A stretch of DNA of 64,000 nucleotides from Dacryopinax spathularia (Eukaryota; Basidiomycota; Dacrymycetes; Dacrymycetales; Dacrymycetaceae). Positions 11,892 through 23,476 of the stretch are shown here, piece by piece. The stretch is from the NCBI GenBank assembly GCA_037974965.1, contig JBBPFI010000015.1:97001-161000 (forward strand), written 5' to 3'. A program made the translations under genes and the position numbers. Within the stretch, counting starts at the first letter, position 1, and the number at the start of each line of letters is the position of its first letter. The notes beneath the pieces are model-generated. The model saw only the letters and a program-made list of their open reading frames with translations. It had not been told where the DNA came from and made no database searches.

Positions 11892-12267
11892 GGTCAGAGT
11901 GTGGACACGCTATATGCGGCGGTGAGCAGTGGGTAGTCGAAGTGAGTAGTGTGCATACGTTTGTGGGACAATCGGACCTCCCACTGTCAGCCAACGAATG
12001 GGACGACGAGGACGACGAGGACGACGTCGAGGTCGATATGGGGGAGCAATGATCCCGAACCCAATGACGGCACGGAGGCAACCTGGGCCGAGGGCTCATG
12101 TCTTTCAGTCACACCGTTCATTACACCGCTCAGACAACCATCGCAAAAGAATTGACTCGAAATATCCCTTCGATCCAACCATTTTCTCCAATTCGCTACC
12201 ATCATCCTCTGCTGACTCTCAATTCGCTTGCACCTCCTCACGAAGCTACTACTCATCGACGGCTCAA
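11892..12267. promoter_or_regulatory. 376 bp bidirectional promoter between SLA1 and SUP35
   Basis: The two ATGs lie 376 bp apart, facing away. The stretch contains a GACGACGAG-type short repeat at about 12002-12030. No TATA box is evident. Both genes are general housekeeping functions, consistent with a shared open promoter. Confidence 0.55.
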
Positions 12268-12330
12268 ATGTCCCGAAACTATCTTAATCCGGGCGCAAAC
12301 TCTTTCGTGCCAGGTCAGTTCGGCCGCCCT

Positions 12331-12363
<33 letters not shown>

Positions 12364-14836
12364 GGACAGCAAGGACAGCAAACAAATGGCCAACCCGCCC
12401 AGCAGAATGGTTTTGCACAACAATACGGCCAGTTTTATCAGCAGCAGCCTCCCTATCAACAATACCAAGGGTATCAGCAGCAGCAGCAGCAGCAGCCCCA
12501 ATACGGCCAGTACTACAACCAATACCAGCAATACTACCCTGGCCAGTACCAACCTCAGCAAGTCCCCCCTCAGCCACGATACGGAGCCGCAGAAGGAGGC
12601 CGAGCACCTGCACCGACCGCAGCTCCGGAACGCGCAGTTCCTGTTGAAAACCCTCTGCCTCCGAAAACGATCAGCTTGAGCATTGGCAAGAAACCTTCTG
12701 CCGCACCGGAAAAACCTGCTGTTGAGGAGACACCGAAGCCTGCGCCCACAGTTAGGCTGAACATCGGTGGTTCCTCGACCCCTGGCAAGTCTGCGCCAGT
12801 AGCAGCACGAGACGAAGGTGCGGCTGCAAGCAAGGCTGATGATGCCGCAGGTGCTCCCAGAACCGCATCTGCATCTGTCGATACCTCTGATCCCTCTGTC
12901 TCTTCGGCTCCTGATTCCTCTGCCGCCACGCCGATTTCACAGTCCCGAGCGGAGAGCCCTGCGCCGGCAGCTGCTCCGAAGAAGGCAAAGGACTTCGACT
13001 TTTCGGCCGAGAAAGCAAAGACTAACGCAGAAGCTATCGAACAAGAGCACAAGCAGGTAGTGGACGAGGAGACCTTGCGCGATTTATACGGTAAGAAAGA
13101 GGAAGAGACAAAGGTCGATGGTGCGTCATGTCTCTTACTTGTGTTAGAGAAATGCCTACCCCTGAATTATGTCAGGGAAAGAACATCTGAACGTAGTCTT
13201 CATTGGACACGTTGATGCCGGCAAGTCGACCATGGGCGGTCAGATACTTTACCTTTCAGGAATGGTCGATAAGCGAACACTGGAGAAATATGAGCGTGAG
13301 GCGAAGGAAGCGGGCCGAGAGACTTGGTACTTGTCCTGGGCCCTTGATTCCACCCCCCAGGAAAGGGCGAAAGTAGGTGGCTGGGCTTCTAAGATAGATT
13401 GTGGTCTGATCGATTGTCCTTCGCAGGGGAAGACTGTCGAAGTCGGCCGAGCGTACTTCGAAACCAGTGCTCGACGGTACACCATCTTGGACGCGCCGGG
13501 CCACAAGACCTTCGTCCCCAGTATGATCTCCGGCGCTGCTCAGGCCGATGTCGCGCTGCTCGTCATCTCTGCCCGTAAAGGCGAGTTCGAGACCGGTTTT
13601 GAGCGTGGGGGTCAAACGAGAGAGCATATCATGCTCGTCAAAACGGCTGGAGTGAATCGAGTTGTAGTTGTCATTAACAAAATGGACGATCCGACTGTGG
13701 AGTGGAGCAAGGAGAGGTACGTAGCCTCATACGGCAGCAACGTGTCGACAGTATTAACAACAACTACCACAGATATGAAGAGATCCAAAGCAAGCTGATC
13801 CCATTCGTCCGATCAGCTGGCTTTAATCCGAAGTCGGATGTAACATTTATTCCGGTCTCCGCCTATACGGGACAGAATATAAAGGATCGAGTCGATAAGA
13901 AATTGGCATCTTGGTGGGAGTGAGTAAATCCTTCCACGTTGAGAGTGAGGTTCTGACCAACCCGCTAGTGGCCCTTCCCTACTGGAGTTGCTTGACACAA
14001 TGCCCATGCCGGATCGCAAGATCAACGGACCGTTGATGATGCCTATTTCGGAAAAATACAACTCGATGGGGCCGATCGTCGTAGGAAAAATTGAATCCGG
14101 CCGTCTGAAGAAGGGCGACAGCCTCATTCTCATGCCCAACAAGGTCATCGGTTGACCTAGGTGTGTGTTGCGACATGCTGACGCTGCGTTACAGACGCCG
14201 GTCGAGGTCTCTGCCATCATGGATGAGACCGAAGAAGAGATTGACCGGGCGATTAGCGGTGATAACGTTCGAATCCGCTTGCGTGGTGTGGACGACGAAG
14301 ACATCAGCCCAGGCTTCGTTCTGACCTCCCCGAACAAGCCTGTCCATGCCGTCACGCAATTCGAGGCTCAGCTTGCCATTCTGGAGCACAAAAACATAAT
14401 TTGCGCCGGCTACAGCGCAGTGATGCATGTTCATACATTGACCGAAGAAGTCACGCTAGCAGTATGTCGGGCGTTGCGTGTGTATATCTCCCTGACTGAC
14501 TTATACTGATAGGCACTCTTGCACTACTTCGATAAGAAGACCGGCAGGAAATCGAAGAAGCCGCCTCAATTCGCTAAGAAGGGCCAGCGCATCATCGCGC
14601 TCATCGAGACCAACCAGCCTGTTTGCGTGGAACGTTTCGACGAATATCCCCAGTTGGGTCGCTTCACTCTCCGAGACGAAGGCAAGACGGTTGCGATCGG
14701 CAAAGTGAGGCAGTAGCACTTTGACCCTACCGTCTTCATGCTGACTTGCAGGCAGGTTACGAAGCTGATTGACGCCGGAGATCAACCACCCGATATATCG
14801 GGGTTATCTCTGGCAGGATCTTCCGGCGCAGCCTAA
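12268..14836 (+). CDS. SUP35: Translation termination factor eRF3 (Sup35)
   Basis: GTPase that works with eRF1 to release finished proteins. The start at 12268 gives MSRNYLNPGANSFVPGQFG, followed by a Gln-rich segment (12313-12560) with an 11-residue poly-Gln run and QQYGQ / QYYPGQY repeats: a prion-like N domain. Next is an Ala/Pro/Ser-rich linker with SLSIGKKP and VRLNIGG, a charged M-like region, then the EF1A-like GTPase: GHVDAGKST (G1), DAPGHK (G3), NKMD (G4), and ISPGFVLTSP in domain 2. Introns include 13121-13175 and 13373-13426 (the latter in frame, so easily mis-annotated as coding). The C end is KLIDAGDQPPDISGLSLAG, stop at 14834-14836. A longer in-frame upstream extension (from 11998) has no conserved content and is rejected. 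Confidence 0.95.
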
Positions 14837-15101
14837 GGGGCGACGTATGACGTTCATTTACGTTCCGATCGATCACGATGTATAACGATTCATGGAGCTT
14901 TGAAAGAATAGAAAGCAAGCTGAGTGTGGTCGCACTGTGCAACTGCTATCGGCGGGGCGAGTAGACCAACCCTGCTGAAACACCGTGTCGCAGATGTGCT
15001 CCCTCTACTGGCACTGTGGGACAATGCCACGCTTCGACAGCTCATACGAGACCAACAAGGACATATCATTTTGCTTTACTTTTTCAATGGTGCATAGCTA
15101 T

Positions 15102-17872
15102 TCAGGCCGTACCATCACCAAGGAAACGAGCCTTTACCCTGCGGCCAGCCAATCCTACAGCCTTTACCACCTGCACGTCGCCCGGCACGAGATCCAATGC
15201 CTGGTCGGACCATTTAACCTCCTCTCCGTCCACGTCCAAGATGAGACCCTTGATAGGCTTCTTCACGCTAATATCCAGAGTCTCCCCGTCCGAGGCGGTC
15301 TTGATATTCAAGCCAACATCGCTGGGAGTCGGGAAATGGATGTACTTGAATGGCTCGGGCCAGTTGGCGTACCGTGCCAAAACGGTGCCATCGCTCTCAA
15401 GAATCCGAGCGGAAACGATTATGGTCCTCGGGACTTCGCTGAGCTTGGTACGAGGTGGTTGTCCAGGAACTTCGCCCTTGTAGAGCTCTGTGCTAGCGTT
15501 GGGGGCGAGAACAACATCTTGAGTGAACGAATGTGTAAAATCTGAGTTCAAGTCGAACGCCTCCACGACAAGCTTGACCTTTTTCGGCACCAGAGTAGAG
15601 TTGCAACCCCAGATTTGCAGCTCGGTGTTGATCACGAATTGGTCCGCACTCAGCGGGTCTTGGTACGTCCTGTGATCCTTTCTAGTCATGCCGACCGTAT
15701 ACGGGCGCAGTTCGCGCGCAATCGTGTAGAAGGCGGGCTTCGGCCGCAAGAAGTAGTCCACTATGGCCCACGACGTGCAGGGCCAGCAGTCGTTAATCTG
15801 CGTTGGTAGCATGAGACCCCGTTTCAATGCAGCTTGGCATGGTACGCACTTGCCAGACGAGCGCACCGGCTGTATGTTCCTTGCCTGGCCCCTTCCAGTT
15901 CCGTCTCCACAACCGGTACGCGGCAGCGAGTGTCTCTGCCTGCATGACTTGAGTATAGTAGACATAGCTCTCCATATCAAATGCGTGTTTGAAGTTCTCC
16001 ACGAGGTAAAGCTAGGCAAAGTCAGCATTCTGATGACATTTCAAGGTGTAGCGCTTACTTCGAGTCGCCTCTCAAACCCATCAGCCTTGTTGTGGTTGTT
16101 CGACGTACGAGATTGCGGGAAACGCTCGGCGGCGTCACCGCCGAGCCAATAGTCAACCGTCCTGATGTCAGGGTAACCCTGCATGCCGAACTCGGAGACG
16201 AATCGACCAGCTAGGATATCCCAGTTATGCCACGGTTCCTGCGAACCATGCCAAACATTCCATTGGTGCAGATCTCCGTGCTTCTGGTCTCTCGTGTCTT
16301 TGCCAAAGCCACTGTAAGGGCTCGAGCGATGATAATGGACGTCGCTGAGCCGGGCGACTACCTCGGGCATCAATTTCTCGTAGAAATGCCTGGCCGGGAA
16401 GTCAGTCTTGGTAAAATCTTTCTTGCCGCTGTCGTCGCTGTAGTCGATGTCCAGCTTGTATGCCTCTGCAAGCTGGTAGTCTTCATTGTTGCCCGCTATT
16501 GCGCGTCAGCTGCTGGCACTGCATACATGGAGTGGCTTACCAAAAATTACAAGAGACGGGTGGTGCCGTAGGCGCTTGACATTGCATTCAACTTCGAGCT
16601 GAACGTTCTGTATAAGCGACTCATACGCCGGATATTGGCCGCAGCCAAACATGAAGTCCTGCCAGACTAGTAGTCCAAGCTCGTCACAAATGTCATAGAA
16701 CACGTCTGGCTCGTAAATTCCGCCACCCCATACGCGGACCATGTTCTGATTGCCGTCCAGCATGAGCTGGAGCCAGTCGCGGTAGCGTGAGGCGGTGATG
16801 TCCGTGAGGAAGTTATCCGCTGGAATCCAGTTAGACCCCCCGCAGAAGATCGGAATGTTGTTGATCTGGAAGAAGAAGGTCCGACCCTCGTCGTCCTCCA
16901 GAGGACGCTGGATGACCTCGGCGCGCCTGATACCGATCTTCTGTGTAGCCGCATTCAAGGCAACGCCCTGCGAGTCGGCCAGCTGCAGGTCGACGGTGTA
17001 AAGCGGCTGTTCACCGTAGCCAACAGGGTACCAGAGCTCCAACTCGCCCTTGGCAAACTTCCAAGCAACTTTCCCCCTTCCCTCTTGCACGGTTGCTTCT
17101 CCAGTCTTGACAACCTTCCCCGACGCACTCTTCAAAACCAACTGGGCGATAGCGCCAGCAGCGAGCGCACCCTCCACCTCAAAAGTGGTCGTAATGCTTG
17201 CCGAAAGGTCGCGTTCGACCGTGGAGCTGACACGGAGGTCAGATATGCGTGTCGTATACACTTCTAGTGTAACCGGCCGGTGGGGTCCAGTTGTCATCAG
17301 CACGGGGCCCCAATCCCAGCCGTAGTTATATTGTGCCTTGCGAACGTGCAGCCGGCTAGAATCGCCATTCCAGAGCTTCATCTTCCCATGTTCCAGCTCC
17401 AGCGCCCTCCCCTTCCTAAAGGCACTTGCAAACTTGAGGTAGATCTCGTTAATACCAGGCTTCAGGTACTGCTTCACGGGAACGCGGTAGGTCATGAACA
17501 TGTTTTGCGTTTCGAACACGCTCTGTCCGTTGATGATGATGGTCGCGAAGGTATCCAGTCCCTCGAAGACCAAATCCGCATGCGGTTCCCGCAGCTGCTC
17601 AGCAGCCAGCTCGATAACGGTCTTGAATGCCCAGTCCGCCTCTCCAATCCCTGCCTTGCGTCAGCGAGTGCAACCAGGGAAAGCAAGGCGCTGAATGACG
17701 CACACTGTACATCCCATTCGTGCAGACCAATGTAAGGGTCGGGTATTTTCCCCGCTTTGAGGAGCTCGACGTGCACCGAGGTTGGGAAGGTGTCGCATGC
17801 GGCCCATTCGGTCTGAACCGGAGCCAGCTGGGCATATTGCCAGCCCTTGTTAACGGGGATCTTGAGCGGCAT
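15102..17872 (-). CDS. Beta-mannosidase, glycoside hydrolase family 2 (clade B type)
   Basis: Removes terminal beta-linked mannose from manno-oligosaccharides. The N-terminal exon starts MPLKIPVNKGWQYAQ with no signal peptide, so the enzyme is probably intracellular. GH2 landmarks: jelly-roll region (GLDTFATIIINGQSVFETQN), YNYGWDWGPVL, SNWIPADNFLTDI, RVWGGGIYEPDVFYD, an NNED acid/base site reached after an intron, and SEFGMQGYPD carrying the nucleophile Glu. The C-terminal beta domains run to a stop at 15102. Several introns, for example near 16500 and 16030-16060. Length (about 850-870 residues) fits fungal clade B beta-mannosidases. It converges on SUP35 with a 265 bp gap. A secreted GH5 mannanase at 51.3-53.0 kb could supply its substrate. 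Confidence 0.92.
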
Positions 17873-18465
17873 GGGTGGAGGAGAGGTTGCTAGACTGTGC
17901 TGTGTGGGATGAGAGTAGGAGCTGCGGGGGAGAAAGAGTGCCAGGTCATGCAGTCATGCATGGTCCCGCCCGATGTTTGTTCATATACTGTGGTGGGTGG
18001 GGGCTTTGGGAGCACGTTATTTCCATTTTAGGTGGATACACCTCGGTAAAGAGAGGCTGCCCCTTCCTTCCCCCACCGCTGCTTTCGGAGGATGGCCCGC
18101 GTTCCCTAAGAACCCCGTGGGACGCGTGCAAAGCAGCCAGCGACTCCGATTGGCCCACTCCCTCCTCATCACTATTTCACGGAGCACTCCTGTCATAACC
18201 CTGATCAGTGCTTGATATAGCAACCTATTCATTGTACAGCTGCTCGTCCGTATGCACTCCACCAGCGACAATCCGGATACTTCCTGACATCAACCCACAG
18301 AATATAATAATAGCCTGACGTTCCTGTAGAAAGACAGGGACGTTTGAGGTCTGAGACGTCCTCAATGGGCTCATAGTCACGTTCTGTGTATTATCATGCC
18401 GTATAGGGGAGAAAATAATTATGTGTGCAGTCCAGATGTAGAAGGCAAGCAAAGAGTAGCCCAAT
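17873..18465. promoter_or_regulatory. Beta-mannosidase upstream region with two possible CreA/Mig1 sites
   Basis: 593 bp between the beta-mannosidase start and the WSC gene end. It holds two matches to SYGGRG, the CreA/Mig1 consensus: GCGGGG at 17924-17929 and GTGGGG at 17997-18002. The motif is short and may occur by chance, so glucose repression is only a suggestion. No other gene is seen. Confidence 0.35.
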
Positions 18466-20524
18466 TTACCATAACATCTGATTGTTGTACGACCGCTGCT
18501 GCACTCGTCTGCCCCAGCGTGACCAAGGTTGGTACGGCGCACGGCGTGCTGGAATGCCTGGTGGCAGGCCATTGCCAGCTCCGAGCGCGAGCGTGACGTC
18601 CGGACTGAAGAATGTCGTCAGTATAATCCGGTGCAGAGTTCTCAAGGGAAGTCACTCACTCCGCGTACAGTGAGAAATGGTTGGTGCCGCCACAAGTCTC
18701 GCTCGAGTCTCCAGCACATACTGTAGCGCAAAGGTCCGCAGCGGCCGGAACAGCCCCGTAGTACAGCCCATCGGAGCAGAAGCACTCGTTACCTGCCTCA
18801 ACTGCAGCATAGGGATAGTTCAGCCCTGCGCAAATGTTCGTGCACACCTCGATGGTCAGCGCTGCTTCGACCACCGTGAGGTTGGCGACACTATGGATGA
18901 CGGTGCCAGTCACCGGGTCTGTCGGCTCGGCGAAGCAGCCCGCATAGGTGTAGGTAGGTGTCGGCGCTGTCTGCGTTCCCGTCGCCGTGGTGGTTGGTTG
19001 AGAGACAGTCACGGGAACCGTGACGGTCACTCCATTCGAGACTGACAAGCTGCCAACCACCGTGGGCACACCGCCTCCAGAAAGGGTAGCGCTTGTGGTT
19101 GTTGCACTTGCACTGGTGCTGGTTGGAGCGACGTTGACTGACGAGCTGGAGGAAGGTGCAGCGTTGCTGTTCGTAGAGCTAGCCGCCGTCGACGCTGACC
19201 CGCTTGACAAGGTACCGGGTGCCACGTTCCCGCTCAGTGTGTTCGTCGGCAGAACATTCGTCGTGATTGCCGGATCCCCAGGCGCAGTCGTCGGCAGAGG
19301 GAGTCCGGCTGATGAAAAGCCAGCTGGGCTAGTAACTCGGTTAGCATTAATGTCCATGGGGATTGCAAGGCCTACGCACTTTCCAAACAGTATAAACCGA
19401 TAATTGCCACCACAACTCTCGGCATCGTCGCCGGAGCACGGGACGGTGCATTCACTTTCATCAACAGGCGAAGCGCCGTTCTCGACAGCATTACCGCAGT
19501 AACATTCGTCGCCAGCCTCCAAGCCGGCGAGCAAGAAGTTCTGACCGGCGCAGTACGATAGACAGCCTTGAACCGTGAGATCGGACTCAGCACCACTGAA
19601 GGCGCCGGTCAGACCGCGAATGGCAGGGTTCCCAGGTTGAGGTTCGGAATAGCAGCCGATTTCAACAAATGTGACCGCACTGGCTGTGGGTGCAGAGGGC
19701 GGCGTCATCGACGTCGACGAAGAAGGCGGCGGGGGTGGAGCCGAACCCGAGCCGCTGCCGGATCCTCCTGTGCCTCCCGTGCCTCCCGTACCTCCCGTGC
19801 CCCCAGTGCCACCCGTTCCCCCCGTACCTCCAGTGGCGCCAGTGCCTCCCGTTCCCCCTGTGCCCCCAGTGCCACCCGTGCCTCCCGTTCCCCCCGTACC
19901 TCCAGTGGCGCCAGTGCCTCCCGTTCCCCCTGTACCTCCCGTGCCTCCCGTGCCTCCCGTAGCTCCAGTGCCCCCAACAGCGCCAGCGTCGTTATCAGCC
20001 GTGGCCGATCCCGGACTGGAGGCACCCCGCGAGGGAGACCCATTGCCTCCACCGGACCCGCCGCTGAAAGAGGCAGTATTGAGGCTAGACACGCATTGTC
20101 AGAACCCAGCATTCAAGATGGCGAGGTACGCACTTGAATACCCTGACGAAGCCTGCTGGAACGGATGAAGGATCATTCGTCGAGATTATCTGAGAACCGT
20201 CGACATTATTCGTGCAAATGCAGAGCAGTCCTTCATCCGCCGCCGCAGAGAATGAGAAAGCAGCATTCCCACAAACTGACTCGCAATCGCCATTAGGGTC
20301 GTTGGATAGGAATGTCTGCGGAGCGATCGTTGCAGGGGCGAGGGCAGAAATAGGTGCGTATCCAAGTTCAGTGCCGCTGCGCACAAAATTTAATGACCGG
20401 AGCACGAGAGCGAGAGCGGGACGTACGCAACAGACGGACATAATGCGCGCTTACCGATGGTCAATGCAGATGCCGAACCGAGTCCGCCTACCACTAGCAG
20501 GGAGAAGAATATTGCCGAAACCAT
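18466..20524 (-). CDS. Secreted WSC-domain protein with a Gly-Gly-Thr repeat tract
   Basis: Likely cell-wall or extracellular protein; WSC domains bind carbohydrate. The start at 20524 opens a signal peptide (MVSAIFFSLLVVGGLGSASA) and has a TATAAAG about 100 bp upstream. A first Cys-rich region (NDPNGDCESVCGNAAFSF, C-I-C) is followed by an intron and the collagen-like GGT tract. Two WSC domains then follow (GCYSEPQPGNPAIRGL with ECYCGN; GCFAEPTDPVTGTVIHS with ECFCSDG), separated by a Ser/Thr-rich linker suited to O-mannosylation. The open frame ends at 18656, but a good 55 bp intron with a CTGAC branch site (about 18603-18657) adds about 45 codons ending at 18466. The phase of the first exon junction near 20385-20455 did not resolve cleanly. 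Confidence 0.8.
19762..19978 (-). repeat. Gly-Gly-Thr coding minisatellite inside the WSC gene
   Basis: About 217 bp made of 9 bp units encoding GGT, with GAT at intervals. A block of about 60-70 bp containing the GCC-variant unit occurs twice, showing recent slippage or unequal exchange. The opposite strand reads as an open Pro-Pro-Val frame, which is only a shadow. Confidence 0.9.
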
Positions 20525-20625
20525 AATAGAAGCGAGTGGAAGGGGCCGAGAGAGGCCGAAGGACTGATGGATGGCAAAGCTTGTGGGGAGTTTAGCGATG
20601 TTTGTCAACAAACATTCTGAATGGT

Positions 20626-20632
20626 CTTTATA
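20626..20632 (-). promoter_or_regulatory. TATA box of the WSC gene
   Basis: TATAAAG on the minus strand, about 102 bp before the chosen ATG at 20524. The alternative upstream ATG at 20611 would leave only about 15 bp to this box, which supports the shorter start. Confidence 0.5.
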
Positions 20633-23359
20633 GGCGTCGGGGGCGTCTGAGACGTAAGAGTGCGGCGGATACCGACCAACAGAGCTGTCCCGTTCGAAGA
20701 CAGCCTATGCGTGTCGAGCCTATGAAGACGGTGCCCAAGCGACCATGACTTCATCGTCGTCGGTAGTCCAAGCGGGTCGGACGTGACAAGTATCGCCGTC
20801 GTACAGTATCTTTGTGCACATCACCCCAAGCGTATTTTGTTCAGACTCGTGCGACCATACTGTAGGATGGCTTGCTCGACATAGCCCCAGTGGTGGGGAG
20901 AAGTAAAGAGCGATCATGTCAGTTACTTCCGGTTGAGAAGTGATCTGTGCCGCGGGATCAACTTCACCTCCTTTTCGTTCTATAACGGCATGGGTAGAGT
21001 CTCCAGGCACAGAGCGTAACTAGTACGTCGCCTTGCTATAGATGTGCCTGGGCTTGGTATTTCTCACCCCGATAAGCGCATCTTCACGACTAACAAGATG
21101 TATACACGTGCTGCCATCGTGCTCCAAGCCACCCGGCAAAGCGGAGTCAGCGGTCGCCATGCAGTTGATGTTCTCGACTCTGGTGGGTGCTTCGAGAAAC
21201 AGAGTGCAAGTTCCCGCGCTTTTGACTGGGGATATCGAACGGAGAGCTTACAGATGACTAAAGGACGGGCGAATCTGTTTGCAGAATGTGTCAGCGAGAC
21301 GTCTGGGTATTCCGTCGACTAGAGAGTTTGCTCACATGCTAATGTGCGGACTGAGCCCCAGTTCTCTTACTGCGACCAACAGGAATCGGCTTGAGAATGC
21401 GCTGGACGAACCAGACGCGACAGCCACTGAATAACCTGGCCGAGGGAGAGCCAGCACCAGTGAGATCTTAGGACCAAAACTCAGTGCGGGACCTCGTCCA
21501 AGTTATCGTGTTTCACGGCTAGGGTTCCTTGCCCAACCACCTACCCACCGCACCTACACAGAGCGCCGTGATCGAGATCAGACATCTCTCCACTCTCGCT
21601 CTAGCTGAGAATGGCCCGCTTCCCTTCTAATGTGCGAGTGCGAATCATTCCTGGTGTTGGAGATTAATCTAACGCGTCGGACACAGGCTCGACTAAAGTC
21701 TTCGATGCACAACAACTCCGTCTGTAGATTTCATAGACGGCTATTGAAGCTCTCTCAACTACCTTGATCGTTGCAGCGCCTGCTTTGCACCGACAATACC
21801 AGAGAATGAGCAGAACGTCCAGATCCAGACAATACTAGCGGATCCGTACTCCTCACGGTCAATAGCTTGCTTCGCGACAGGAAGCGCGACGGGTCATACA
21901 GCAATGGTACAAAAACTTGCGCAAGTTCATGGCCCTTTGCCCCGAGCCGTGCCTCGAGCCCGCTGTTGGGGCCCTGGTGTCACCGCTTGAGTTGCGGATT
22001 GTTACGGGCTTTGGCTTGACGAACTCAGCGGCTTGGCGGAATATGTCTAGCGATCCTGGTGGTGGCGGCACCGAGGCATACTACCGAATAACGCCATACC
22101 AAAATTTCTCCAACGTTACCATGTTTCCGTAATGACTATTTCACAACAACCGCCTGAAACAGTCCGAGGATATCCCGGCCGGCGGAGGAAGGAAGGCGTT
22201 CACACGGCCAATTCCCGGTTCATCCCGACCTCAGCTTGATGAGCCGAAAATTGATGCATGAACCAGTGCCGGGTCTCCGTATCGACGCAATTTCTTATCA
22301 TGACAACACCTATAGTGCGCGAGAACAAGGATGAATGCCGGCAAAACACTCTCTTTTGGCGATTGCCCTCGCAAGGGGTCCAATGCCTCAGTGCGGAGTT
22401 GCTAAGTCGGCGAGAAGAGGCCGCAAAAGACGCATTCAGTTCAATATGCTCTGGGCGGTGCGACGTCCGATTGGCTTGACCAAGATGGTAGGTATCCGGC
22501 AGCCGCGCCCTTTGGAAGCTCTGCTCCCCTGTATTCTTTTCACCGCCTCCAGGTCATATGCGTTCGAAACGGCGCAGCCGCTATCAGCGGTTCGGACACG
22601 CATATGCGGTCATCACTCCTGAGTCCCCCCTTACTTCGCCATCATTCTCGTGGATCCGGTCAGCAGATGACTGGTGCTGCCGCTTGATGCCTTTGAGGCC
22701 GTTGCGCGCGGAGCATGGTCTCGCGAAATGACCATAGTGTCGCCAGGGGTCGGTCGCCGTCCTTGCCCGAGTTGGGAAACCGGAGACAGGATTTTCCGAA
22801 GTTTTGCTCGCTGCGCCGAGCCGGAAGCGGGCCGCTTCAGAGTCGCGGAATAAGTTTGACATGACATGACGCCCGACCGAGTTCTATAAGAACTGTCGAC
22901 GGAGGATCGTCGGTGAATACCCCACATTCCATCATCTTGTGGTTTCAATCGCGGATCCACGTTTTTGACAGGTGATAAGACTATCAATGCCGGAAAGGGG
23001 CGGGCCCTGAGCGATCACTTCGGGTCTCACCGCCGACGAATCTCCGCGGGGTCTCCACACCTGTTTTTGGCAGCGCTATTCTGGGGCCCCGCGCGTCAAC
23101 TGAATGACCCTGATAGGTAGCACGCGCTTCTTTTCCAGCCTTTTCTTTCTTCGTCTTTCCCCGCTTACTACTTCACATTGGCTCGTACCTTGTCGGCGTC
23201 GCATGGCCTCACCCGCATATGGTCATACACGATCGATACCCTTCCCGGAACTCCCCACCAATGGGCGGAACTCCCGTATCGTGGCGTGTTACCCCTGTAT
23301 TTTTCCTGCAGGCCCCATCTTCCCGAGTTTTCCCCTCCACTGGCTAGCATCGTCGTTGG
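20633..23359. other. Gene-poor interval, about 2.7 kb
   Basis: No open frame longer than about 120 codons and none with a recognisable domain. It separates the WSC gene from the sugar transporter and must hold the transporter's promoter at its right end. A GCGGGG (possible CreA site) lies at 23046-23051, pyrimidine-rich stretches at about 23130-23165, and a CCAAT near 23257. The middle part (21.3-22.6 kb) shows nothing I can name. It could contain a non-coding RNA or a very decayed repeat. Confidence 0.5.
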
Positions 23360-23366
23360 TATAAAT
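23360..23366 (+). promoter_or_regulatory. TATA box of the MFS transporter
   Basis: TATAAAT lies 117 bp before the ATG at 23477, a usual spacing for a regulated fungal gene. It is the clearest TATA in this interval. Confidence 0.55.
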
Positions 23367-23476
23367 CGCCCTGCTTCAAGGCAACATTCCCCTCAGTAGT
23401 CGCGTTGCCTCGATAATCCGCGAGCAGTAACTTGGCCTTCCTCCTGTCGCCCTGGGGCCCTGGACTGCGAACGAAA

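Noticed and set aside
11998-12267. In-frame N-terminal extension of SUP35
   Set aside because: It crosses the divergent promoter, has no conserved content, and the ATG at 12268 gives the expected Sup35 start.
12253-12613. Minus-strand Leu-rich and Ala-rich open frames
   Set aside because: Both are shadows of the CAG-rich tract coding poly-Gln in SUP35.
19671-20168. Plus-strand Pro-Pro-Val-rich open frame of 165 codons
   Set aside because: It is the exact antisense shadow of the Gly-Gly-Thr tract.
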